This document shows, one piece after another, positions 6,123 through 11,992 of a DNA stretch of 11,992 nucleotides. The translations under genes and the position numbers were made by a program. This DNA comes from CAMEON01 sp963609805 (lineage in GTDB: Bacteria; Bacillota; Clostridia; Oscillospirales; CAG-272), in contig CAVDLN010000048.1 in assembly GCA_963609805.1 (NCBI GenBank), positions 1 through 11,992 of the forward strand. Reading direction: 5' to 3'. The number at the start of each line of letters is the position of its first letter. Position 1 is the stretch's first letter. The notes under the pieces are model-generated. The model saw only the letters and a list, made by a program, of their open reading frames with translations. It had not been told where the DNA came from and searched no databases.

Positions 6123-8312
6123 TTAATCGTCAGCCTGAATGGAATCGGTGCGGTAGATGAACTTAACCTGCCCATCCGTTCCGTCGGCAATACCGGAGAA
6201 GTTGTTGTAATCGCGGGATACGTCCGCGGTTGCGCGGATGCGAGTCAAAAGACCGGCAAGATCTCCGTTTACGGCATCCGTCAGCTTCTGCACGCCTTCC
6301 TCATTGAACTTTTTGAGACCGTCCGAAAGGCTCATAGCGCCGTCGCGCAACTGCGTCACGCCTTCCGTCAGAGCCGGTGCGCCGTCCCGAACGGTGATAA
6401 TTCCGTCATACAGCTGCTCCAGTCCCGCTTTCAGCGCAGCCGCTCCGTCCTTGAGCTGCCCGGCTCCCGACTCCAGCTGTCCGGCTCCGCTGCTTGCGGA
6501 ATCCACACCTGCCGTGTACTGAGCAAGACCCGTATAGAATCGGTTGTAGCTGTTCAGCTGTTCCCGAAGGCTCACAACGCTCTCCCGGCCGGCCTGCGCC
6601 TGCGCAAGCCCTTCGGCGATCTGCGCCTGTACTTCCTCAGAGGCAAGATTGTCCGCAATCAGCTTGTCGATTTGCTGTTCGGTTTCGTCGGCTATGAGGG
6701 ACTGCACCTTTTCCGACTGCATCTGAGCATCCGTGCCGGCCAAAACGGCATTCTGTGCCTCGTCGGCCTGCATTCCGGCATCCGTTGCCGCGAGGATCTG
6801 CGCCTGCTGTTCCTCCGTGATGACGCCTGCCGCTGCGGCGGCGGAATACTGTTCCTCCGTCATGCCGAGCGCTGCCAGAACCTGTGTTCTGACGTTGGCG
6901 CGCACGACGGCGCTTACCTGCTCCTGTACCTGTGCCCGAACGGCTTCCGTAACGGCAGCCGTTACGGCGTCACGCTGCGCGTTGACAGCCGCTGTAACCT
7001 TGTCCTGCGCCGATGCCTGTACCTTCTGCTCCAGAACGGCATCGCTCAGCGAGTCAATCACGCCGGCAAGTACGGTGTCATAGTTTTCTGCGGTCAGAGT
7101 GGGAACCGTCAGACCTGCGGCGGCCAGCTGCGTGTTCGCGGTTGCAAGCAGCGTATCAAATACCTGCTTTGCCCCGCTGTTGAGCGCTGCGCTGTTGGAG
7201 GAGAGTTCCTCCAGACCGTCCGCCAGCTTGCCGGCTCCGCTGAGCAGTTCGGAAACACCGCTGTCCAGCGTGTCCGCGCCGTCCTTCAGCTGGGCGGCAC
7301 CCTCCGCCAGCTGGTTGATGCCGTCAATCAGCTGACCGGATTTTTCCAGCAGCGTATTCAGTCCGTCATAGAGCTTCGAGGAGCCGTCCGTCAGCTGCTC
7401 CATGGCATCCGTCAGCTGACTCAGCGACCCTTCCAGATCCTCAACCTTTCCGTCCAGCGCGGAGGTGTCCAGCTTGCTGAAAATTTCGTTTGTGGCCAGC
7501 GTGACCGTATTGGTCATTTTGAAATTCTGCACATCCGCCGTGATTTCCACGGTTTCCGGTATTTCGAATGTCTCGGCAGACAGATTCAGATTGCTCTGCA
7601 GACCCGGGAAGGCAATGCCGACCACAATGGTATGACTGCCGTCGTCCACGACCTTTCCGTTTGTGACGGATACATTGGAAAACACCTTGTTGTCCAGCAG
7701 CAGACCGGTCAGCATGGCGAAGGGAACATATATCTTTTCCTGCTTGCCGTCGATTTCGACCGTCTCATACTGGCGGTTGGTGTAGGTGTACCGGATGGTG
7801 ACACGTCCGCTCTTTCCCGCCAGCTCGTCGGCCGTTACGTTTTTGCCGTCCAGCAGGTAGGTGACGCTGAGGCCTACGGGCAGCTGCTTGTCGATGTTGC
7901 CCTGATAGTAGATGTCATTACCCTCGGCGTCCCAGACCTTCGCATTGTCGCCGCCGGGTGTATAGCTTTCCTCTCCCTTGACGTTCTGAATGCCGTCCAG
8001 CTCGGATACATCCTGCAGGGAGGAGTCTCCCAGCGTGTTTTTAATCCAGTCGCTGACGATGATTTTCCGGACGCTGCCGTCCGCGCCTGCCAGGACGTAT
8101 ACCGTCTCGTCCTTGCTGTTTTCCTGCACCGTGTCCTCCGCTGCGGCGGCATCCGCTGCTGCGGCGGTCTGATTTTCCGCCTCCTCCGAAAGAGGCGTAT
8201 CCTGCCGGGATGCGCCGACGGCATAGGCGGTCACGCCTGCGCTTCCGCCAACCAGCAGAGCCGCACACAAAGCCATGCTTACGGGCTTCTTCAGAATATT
8301 CCTGATACTCAT
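6123..8312 (-). CDS. Secreted or membrane-tethered xxxLxxG heptad-repeat protein (YhgE/Pip-like), MMPL partner
   Basis: An envelope protein of about 729 residues; function not established. After a basic N-terminus comes a hydrophobic helix (about 10-31, ending near AYAVGA) that reads as a signal peptide or single membrane anchor. A mostly beta-rich part follows (about 70-275). Next is a first block of xxxLxxG heptads (about 293-383, e.g. GQLIDGINQLAEG), then about 220 residues of Ala/Gln/Glu-rich sequence predicted helical, then a second heptad block (about 603-668, e.g. GAGQLESGAGQLKDG). No C-terminal membrane helix is present, unlike full YhgE/Pip proteins, so most of it should lie outside the cell. 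It is the last gene of the operon after the MMPL transporter, and its product is probably an extracytoplasmic adaptor for that transporter (inference from context). GTG at 8318 is an alternative start. Confidence 0.82.
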   Translation of the reverse strand: MSIRNILKKPVSMALCAALLVGGSAGVTAYAVGASRQDTPLSEEAENQTAAAADAAAAEDTVQENSKDETVYVLAGADGSVRKIIVSDWIKNTLGDSSLQDVSELDGIQNVKGEESYTPGGDNAKVWDAEGNDIYYQGNIDKQLPVGLSVTYLLDGKNVTADELAGKSGRVTIRYTYTNRQYETVEIDGKQEKIYVPFAMLTGLLLDNKVFSNVSVTNGKVVDDGSHTIVVGIAFPGLQSNLNLSAETFEIPETVEITADVQNFKMTNTVTLATNEIFSKLDTSALDGKVEDLEGSLSQLTDAMEQLTDGSSKLYDGLNTLLEKSGQLIDGINQLAEGAAQLKDGADTLDSGVSELLSGAGKLADGLEELSSNSAALNSGAKQVFDTLLATANTQLAAAGLTVPTLTAENYDTVLAGVIDSLSDAVLEQKVQASAQDKVTAAVNAQRDAVTAAVTEAVRAQVQEQVSAVVRANVRTQVLAALGMTEEQYSAAAAAGVITEEQQAQILAATDAGMQADEAQNAVLAGTDAQMQSEKVQSLIADETEQQIDKLIADNLASEEVQAQIAEGLAQAQAGRESVVSLREQLNSYNRFYTGLAQYTAGVDSASSGAGQLESGAGQLKDGAAALKAGLEQLYDGIITVRDGAPALTEGVTQLRDGAMSLSDGLKKFNEEGVQKLTDAVNGDLAGLLTRIRATADVSRDYNNFSGIADGTDGQVKFIYRTDSIQADD

Positions 8313-8314
8313 AA

Positions 8315-10432
8315 TCACTGTACCTCCGTTTTTTCGGTTTCTTTATCGGATTTTTTCCTGTTTTTCAAAAGGTGACGCATTCCCGCCGTCGTGGCGCAGA
8401 TGGGCTTGTCAAGCAGCATGAGCAGCGCGGGCAGGATGAATATGACGCACAGCATACTGACAATGGCGCCGCGTGCCATCAGCATGCACATGGAACTGAT
8501 GATATCGATGTCCGAGTAGACAGCCACACCGAAGGTGGCGGCGAACAGTCCCAGTCCGGAGACAAGAATGGACGGAATGGAAGCTGCCAGAGCCGTAACC
8601 ACACTGCTGCGACGATCCTGCCCGGATATGCGTTCCGCTTTGTACCGGGTTGTCATCAGGATTGCATAGTCAACCGTGGCGCCGAGCTGAATCGTACTGA
8701 TGCAGATGGGCGCGATAAACGGAAGCGACTGTCCGAGGTAGTGCGGCAGACCGAGGTTGATGAAGATGGCCAGCTCGATGACGGCAATCAGAATGAACGG
8801 CAGCAGCGCGCTCTTTTCAACCAGGGCGATAATGATGAATATCGCAACGATGGAAACCGCATTGACTATCTTGAAGTCACGGTCCGTGGTGTCTATCATA
8901 TCCTTCATGCACGGTGCCTCGCCGATCAGCATTCCGTCGGGATCGTACTTTTTCAGAATGGTATTCAGATCTGTTATCTGCCCGTTGACCGCGTCGCTCG
9001 CGACCTTGTATTCGGAGTTTATCAGAAGCAGCTCCCAGCGGTCGCTCTTGAGAATGCTGCGGATGCTGTCCGGCAGCACCTCCTCCGGCACACGCGAGCC
9101 GATGACGGATTCCAGCCCCAGCACATACTTAACGCCGTCCACCTGTTCCATTTCATCCATCATGGAGCGGACATCCCGGGAGGGAAGATCGGCGCTTACC
9201 AGCACCATGTGCGTGGAGGCGATATCAAAGTCCTCAGAGAGCTTGGAGTTGGCAATCACGTACTCCATATCATCCGGCAGGCACTGCCCCATATCGTAGT
9301 AGACCTCGTCGTTGGTTTCGCTGTAGCCGTAGTAGGCGGGCGGAATCAGAATGGCGAAGATAACCAGGAACACGGGGAACACACGCACCAGCTTTGCCGA
9401 GAATTTTTTCATATCCGGAATCAGCGAGCGGTGGCGCGTTGCCTGCAGCGGCTTGTCCAGAACCAGAATCAAGGCGGGCAGAATCGTCACGCAGCCGATG
9501 ACGCCCAGCACAACGCCCTTTGCCATGACCAGTCCCAGATCGCGCCCCAAGGTGAAGCTCATGAAGCACAGGGCCGCGAATCCCGCGACCGTTGTCACGG
9601 AGCTTCCGATGACGGAGGTCAGCGTCTCATGAATGGCAGCCGCCATGGCTTCCTTGTGGTCATCGTATTTCTGCCGCTGTTCGTTGTAGCTGTGCCACAG
9701 GAAGATGGAGTAGTCCATGGTTACGGCAAGCTGCAGGACGGCGGACAGGGCTTTTGTGATGTAGGAAATTTCTCCGAAGAAGTAGTTGGTGCCGAGGTTG
9801 AGCAGGATCATAGCACCGATGGAGGCAAGGAACACAAACGGTACCAGCCAGCCGTCCAGAAGGATCAGCATGGCGACCGTGGCGCAGAGAACGGCCAGCC
9901 CGACATATATCGGTTCCTCCTCCTCGCACAGATCCTTCAGATCCGTAACGAGTGCCGACATACCGGATACAAAGCACTGCTTGCCTGCCAGGGAGCGGAT
10001 TTCCCGGATGGCGGTCATGGTTGTGTCCGCCGAGGTGGCACTGTCAAAGAATACGGCGATCAGTGTGGCGCCGTCCCTGTTGAACTCGTTGTAAATTTCG
10101 TCCGGCAGAATCTCTTTCGGAATCGAAAGATCCGCCAGCGTGGAGTACCACAGCACCGTGTCGACATGCTCGACCCCCTCGATTTTCTCGCAAAGGGAGG
10201 CGACATCCCGGTCGGCCATGTTTTCCACCACGATGAAGGAGAAAGCGCCCTTGCCGAAATCCTCCATCAGCTCGTTCTGGCCGATGACGGTGTCCATGTC
10301 TTCCGGCAGGTAGTCCAGCATGTCGTAGTTGATATGTGTCCCGACCATGCCCAGCACCGACGGAATCATCAGCGCCAGAGTCACAATCAGAATCGGGACG
10401 CGGAACTTAACTACCGCTTTTGAAAATTTCAT
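8315..10432 (-). CDS. MMPL/RND-family transporter
   Basis: Integral membrane exporter of 705 residues, the usual size for Gram-positive MMPL proteins, which move lipids or other hydrophobic molecules using the proton gradient. The two halves repeat each other: membrane helix 1 (about 11-31), an extracytoplasmic domain, then a five-helix bundle (about 175-325); then helix 7 (about 348-366), a second extracytoplasmic domain, and a second bundle (about 522-675). The duplication is plain in the sequence: NYDMLDYLPEDMDTVI (35-50) matches VYYDMGQCLPDDMEYVI (377-393). Each bundle has an Asp-Tyr pair (D240-Y241 and D588-Y589, in VTMDYSI and ATVDYAI), as expected for proton relay in this family. The tail is short and basic. 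GAGGA (10442-10446) is its ribosome binding site, within the end of the upstream DUF308 gene. The substrate cannot be told from sequence. Confidence 0.93.
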   Translation of the reverse strand: MKFSKAVVKFRVPILIVTLALMIPSVLGMVGTHINYDMLDYLPEDMDTVIGQNELMEDFGKGAFSFIVVENMADRDVASLCEKIEGVEHVDTVLWYSTLADLSIPKEILPDEIYNEFNRDGATLIAVFFDSATSADTTMTAIREIRSLAGKQCFVSGMSALVTDLKDLCEEEEPIYVGLAVLCATVAMLILLDGWLVPFVFLASIGAMILLNLGTNYFFGEISYITKALSAVLQLAVTMDYSIFLWHSYNEQRQKYDDHKEAMAAAIHETLTSVIGSSVTTVAGFAALCFMSFTLGRDLGLVMAKGVVLGVIGCVTILPALILVLDKPLQATRHRSLIPDMKKFSAKLVRVFPVFLVIFAILIPPAYYGYSETNDEVYYDMGQCLPDDMEYVIANSKLSEDFDIASTHMVLVSADLPSRDVRSMMDEMEQVDGVKYVLGLESVIGSRVPEEVLPDSIRSILKSDRWELLLINSEYKVASDAVNGQITDLNTILKKYDPDGMLIGEAPCMKDMIDTTDRDFKIVNAVSIVAIFIIIALVEKSALLPFILIAVIELAIFINLGLPHYLGQSLPFIAPICISTIQLGATVDYAILMTTRYKAERISGQDRRSSVVTALAASIPSILVSGLGLFAATFGVAVYSDIDIISSMCMLMARGAIVSMLCVIFILPALLMLLDKPICATTAGMRHLLKNRKKSDKETEKTEVQ
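8323..8327 (-). promoter_or_regulatory. Ribosome binding site of the heptad-repeat gene; ambiguous start
   Basis: GGAGG on the minus strand lies inside the end of the MMPL gene. It is 4 bases before a GTG at 8318, whose sequence GTGA overlaps the MMPL stop, and 10 bases before an ATG at 8312. Both starts are in the same frame. I prefer the ATG because the GTG spacing is short, but the overlapping GTGA would allow direct translational coupling. Confidence 0.6.
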
Positions 10433-10437
10433 ATCGA

Positions 10438-11085
10438 TCAGTCCTCACTTTCCGGGCGGCCGTCGGAGCCGTCGCCAGTACCGCCTGAGCGGTTTATTTC
10501 GTAATCCTCCACATCAATCACGTCGGGCTTCTGGTGCCGTATGATTTTTACGGCGGTGAGCATGGTGCAGATGTTCAGAATGCTCTCGCAGATAAGCGTT
10601 ACGCCGAACAGAATCATCAGCAGCCTGCCGCCCGCGCCGGGGCGGAACATGAGCAGCAGTCCGCACAGACCGCTGACCGCGGCAGCCGCAAGGATCAGCC
10701 ACCAGCGCTGTATGCCGAAGGTGCGTGCCTCGAAGGACATGCGGATGCGGAACAGCCCGTTTGCCAGAATATACAATCCCAGCGCCACGCACAGAACCGT
10801 CATAATTCCGTCGGGGCGGGCCAAAATCACCGCGCCGAGCACAAGAAGCAGCGTGCCGAAGATGCAGTCATACTGGAACGCCAGCCGATACAGGTCCTTG
10901 GAAAAATACCCAATCAGCTTGACGGCTCCGAGCAGCAGCAGGAGCCCGCCGCACAGCCTTGCCAGCGCCGCGGCGGATGTCTGCGGGCGCGTTATGAAGA
11001 GGACTCCCAATGCGCAGAATACACACGACAGCGCAATGTACCCGATTTTGGCTATCCGCATGGGAGCAATTGAACGTGATTTCAC
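10438..11085 (-). CDS. DUF308/HdeD-like six-helix membrane protein
   Basis: Small integral membrane protein of 215 residues and unknown biochemical role. It consists of three repeats of two helices (about 11-60, 73-112, 128-178). Each repeat has an Arg-Pro turn after its first helix: ITRPQ (31-35), LARPD (88-92) and MFRPG (146-150). This three-fold pattern is typical of the DUF308/HdeD fold. The C-terminal 35 residues are hydrophilic and acidic (VIDVEDYE, then a Gly/Ser/Asp-rich end) and probably cytoplasmic. I chose the GTG start at 11085 because GGAGG lies 7 bases upstream. The frame stays open about 100 codons further, but that stretch is low in plausible protein features and covers the regulatory dyads. 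It is the first gene of the operon, 5 bp before the MMPL gene. HdeD in E. coli is linked to acid stress, but that role should not be carried over. Confidence 0.85.
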   Translation of the reverse strand: MKSRSIAPMRIAKIGYIALSCVFCALGVLFITRPQTSAAALARLCGGLLLLLGAVKLIGYFSKDLYRLAFQYDCIFGTLLLVLGAVILARPDGIMTVLCVALGLYILANGLFRIRMSFEARTFGIQRWWLILAAAAVSGLCGLLLMFRPGAGGRLLMILFGVTLICESILNICTMLTAVKIIRHQKPDVIDVEDYEINRSGGTGDGSDGRPESED

Positions 11086-11092
11086 TGAAGTG

Positions 11093-11097
11093 CCTCC
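11093..11097 (-). promoter_or_regulatory. Ribosome binding site setting the GTG start of the DUF308 gene
   Basis: GGAGG in AAGGAGG on the minus strand is 7 bases before the GTG at 11085. It follows directly after a hairpin-forming dyad (11100-11129). Confidence 0.8.
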
Positions 11098-11099
11098 TT

Positions 11100-11129
11100 C
11101 CCGGAAGTCCGACGCTTCCGGATTCCGGG
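11100..11129 (-). promoter_or_regulatory. Dyad/hairpin directly before the ribosome binding site of the MMPL operon
   Basis: CCCGGAA (11123-11129 read on the minus strand) pairs with TTCCGGG (11100-11106). A second inner pair, TCCG with CGGA, surrounds a GAAGCGT loop. The dyad lies between the candidate -10 box and the ribosome binding site, over the expected transcript start. It could be an operator for a repressor or a 5' RNA hairpin; the sequence does not say which. Confidence 0.6.
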
Positions 11130-11133
11130 CTAC

Positions 11134-11162
11134 AGTATACCGCGGCGGCGCCGAAAAGAAAA
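11134..11162 (-). promoter_or_regulatory. Candidate weak promoter of the DUF308-MMPL-heptad operon
   Basis: On the minus strand a good -10 box TATACT (11134-11139) is preceded at 17 bp by TTTTCT (11157-11162), a poor -35. A second TATACT at 11314-11319 also lacks a good -35. A weak -35 would fit a regulated or activator-dependent promoter. The call is tentative. Confidence 0.4.
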
Positions 11163-11193
11163 TAGACAAAACCGGAAACTGTGCCGTTTTTTT

Positions 11194-11215
11194 GGACAAA
11201 GTCGGCGGTTTGTCC
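11194..11215. repeat. GGACAAA/TTTGTCC inverted repeat in the divergent control region
   Basis: GGACAAA (11194-11200) and TTTGTCC (11209-11215) are perfect 7-bp arms around 8 bases. A related half-site, AGACAAA, lies at 11164-11170. No T-run suited to termination follows on the plus strand. The position, about 35 bp upstream of the candidate -35 of the MMPL operon, suits a transcription-factor site; the factor is unknown. Confidence 0.55.
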
Positions 11216-11333
11216 GGATTACGATGAACGGGAGGCGTGGCGGAGACCGGATTTTCCGTCAGCGGCTGCCGATGGGCAAATCCGCCTCGAATCCGCAAAA
11301 TCGGTGTTCCCACAGTATATTTTCCAGTCCCTC

Positions 11334-11361
11334 TTGACATTCCGCTTTTTTGTGCTATAAT
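11334..11361 (+). promoter_or_regulatory. Sigma-A promoter of the marR-type gene
   Basis: Consensus TTGACA (11334-11339), a 16-bp spacer and TATAAT (11356-11361), with TGC immediately before it (extended -10, TGn). The start is expected near 11368, inside the half-site array that follows. Confidence 0.9.
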
Positions 11362-11363
11362 GG

Positions 11364-11389
11364 TTGTACATACAACATTGTACATACAT
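11364..11389 (+). promoter_or_regulatory. Putative MarR operator: four alternating TTGTA/TACAA half-sites
   Basis: TTGTA (11364-11368), TACAA (11371-11375), TTGTA (11378-11382) and TACAT (11385-11389) follow each other with CA between each, a 7-bp period. Neighbouring half-sites form inverted repeats, and the array is also an 11-bp direct repeat (14-bp period). It covers the expected transcript start just after the -10 box, so a bound protein would block transcription. TACAA/TTGTA half-sites are known for some MarR-family proteins such as OhrR. Binding by the adjacent product is an inference. Confidence 0.72.
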
Positions 11390-11402
11390 CAAACTGCACC
11401 GC

Positions 11403-11411
11403 GGAGGAGGG
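11403..11411 (+). promoter_or_regulatory. Ribosome binding site of the marR-type gene
   Basis: GGAGGAGGG lies before the ATG at 11415, with 7 bases from the first GGAGG to the start codon. It excludes the earlier in-frame ATG at 11364, which lies upstream of the expected transcript start. Confidence 0.85.
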
Positions 11412-11414
11412 CAC

Positions 11415-11873
11415 ATGGATATAACCGAAAGAAAAATCACGAAAATCGCGCGTGAGGCGGAGAAGCTGGTTTTGATTTCCCTGCGGGAGGACGGTGTCGG
11501 CACGGCGGAAATCGACTTTATTCACGCATTGCGCCATAACCCCGGCTGCACGCAGGCAAAATTGGCCGAACTTCTTCATGCGGACAAAGCGGCTATTGCG
11601 AGAAGGACAAAAAATCTGGAGGTCAAGGGGTATCTTGTTCGCGAGAAGGACCCCTGCGACAGGCGCAGCCGGCTGCTGTATCCGACCGCCGAGGCGGAAA
11701 AACTGAAATCCTCCAAGGCGGAAATAGAGGCGTCCTTTTATGAGTACATAACATCCGTACTGACCGAAGAGGAAGCTGCGGTTTTCGCGGGTCTTCTCGG
11801 CAAACTCTATACGGCATCGAAAACCGAGAGCCGCGCGGGATTTCCCCACCTTCTCGGGCAGGGGAAGCAATAA
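11415..11873 (+). CDS. MarR-family transcriptional regulator
   Basis: DNA-binding repressor-type protein of 152 residues, a normal MarR length. The winged helix-turn-helix spans about 32-92: TQAKLAELLHADKAAIARRTKNLEVKG holds the helix-turn-helix, and REKDPCDRRSRLLYPT is the wing with the family's D-x-x-D-R-R pattern. N- and C-terminal helices flank it and would form the dimer. It has two cysteines, C45 and C81; neither is at the N-terminal position used by OhrR-type peroxide sensors, so redox sensing is not supported. It is transcribed from an extended -10 promoter overlapped by a half-site array, which points to autorepression. It is divergent from the MMPL operon and 18 bp before a probable ABC exporter gene, so its likely target is export of a toxic compound. 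The ligand is unknown. Confidence 0.92.
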   Translation: MDITERKITKIAREAEKLVLISLREDGVGTAEIDFIHALRHNPGCTQAKLAELLHADKAAIARRTKNLEVKGYLVREKDPCDRRSRLLYPTAEAEKLKSSKAEIEASFYEYITSVLTEEEAAVFAGLLGKLYTASKTESRAGFPHLLGQGKQ

Positions 11874-11891
11874 TGGCGGGAGGGCTTACGG

Positions 11892-11992
11892 ATGAAAAAC
11901 AAAAGTCCGGTTTCTCCGGATAAAATCACGTATTACTTCCGCATTGAGTGGCTTTCCCTGACATTTGTCACCCTTTCGGGGCTGCTTTGCAG
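11892..11992 (+). CDS. Probable ABC-type exporter, N-terminal fragment (runs off right edge)
   Basis: Only 33 complete codons are visible, starting MKNKSPVSPDKITYYFRIEW and continuing into a hydrophobic segment (LSLTFVTLSGLLC) that looks like the first membrane helix. The pattern of a short polar head, then YFRIEW, then a membrane helix resembles the start of ABC exporters with fused permease and ATPase that often follow MarR regulators in Clostridia; that is from memory, not a search. GGGAGGG (11878-11884) lies 7 bases before the ATG. The gap to the MarR stop is 18 bp on the same strand, so the two are probably co-transcribed. The gene itself is well supported; the family is tentative. Confidence 0.55.
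   Translation, partial: MKNKSPVSPDKITYYFRIEWLSLTFVTLSGLLC

Noticed and set aside
5907..8375. Long plus-strand open frame (822 codons) opposite the heptad-repeat gene
   Set aside because: It mirrors the minus-strand codons of a GC-rich gene, has Cys/Arg/Gln/His-rich composition with no domain, and has no ribosome binding site. The minus-strand gene has a clear protein pattern and operon spacing.
8372..10423. Long plus-strand open frame (683 codons) opposite the MMPL gene
   Set aside because: It is the antisense shadow of the MMPL codons. Its product would be His/Gln/Asp-rich with no known fold, while the minus strand has membrane helices and a duplicated family pattern.
11086..11385. N-terminal extension of about 100 codons on the DUF308 protein
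   Set aside because: A GTG with a well-spaced GGAGG lies at 11085. The extension covers the promoter and dyads, and its sequence is low-complexity and Pro-rich.

Overview
The window looks like chromosome of a GC-rich member of the Firmicutes, most likely class Clostridia. The signs are a Phe-specific T-box leader in front of pheST, an RNase Y gene with a membrane anchor, strong AGGAGG-type ribosome binding sites and textbook sigma-A promoters. A family-level placement such as Oscillospiraceae is only a guess. No mobile element, CRISPR array, tRNA or rRNA is visible.

Layout. (1) Bases 1-3872, minus strand: the phenylalanyl-tRNA synthetase operon. It has a sigma-A promoter, a T-box leader with a UUC specifier and a terminator, then pheS and pheT. 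pheT runs off the left edge and is almost complete. (2) 3958-5679, plus strand: rny (RNase Y), transcribed divergently from pheS from its own promoter. (3) 5680-6122: a gene-free stretch with several hairpins, a perfect 21-bp inverted repeat and a bidirectional terminator shared by the two converging transcription units. (4) 6123-11085, minus strand: a tight three-gene operon. In transcription order it encodes a small six-helix DUF308/HdeD-like membrane protein, an MMPL/RND-type transporter, and a secreted or membrane-tethered protein rich in xxxLxxG heptads (YhgE/Pip-like). The genes are separated by 5 bp and then by a 3-bp gap or a 4-bp overlap. (5) 11086-11414: a divergent control region with dyads and a repeated TTGTA/TACAA half-site array. 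(6) 11415 to the right edge, plus strand: a MarR-family regulator followed after 18 bp by the start of another gene, probably an ABC exporter.

How it fits together. The left half is housekeeping: PheST charges tRNA-Phe and is switched on when uncharged tRNA-Phe accumulates, and RNase Y starts mRNA turnover at the membrane. The right half looks like an envelope transport region. The MMPL pump and the heptad-repeat protein probably work as one export machine, with the DUF308 protein as a membrane accessory. The MarR protein very probably controls its own promoter and the exporter behind it. Its putative operator lies over 200 bp from the best candidate start site of the MMPL operon, so its control of that operon is uncertain.

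Most notable: a PheS with atypical active-site motifs, the exporter operon with its long insert between LxxG blocks, and the structured spacer between rny and the heptad gene.
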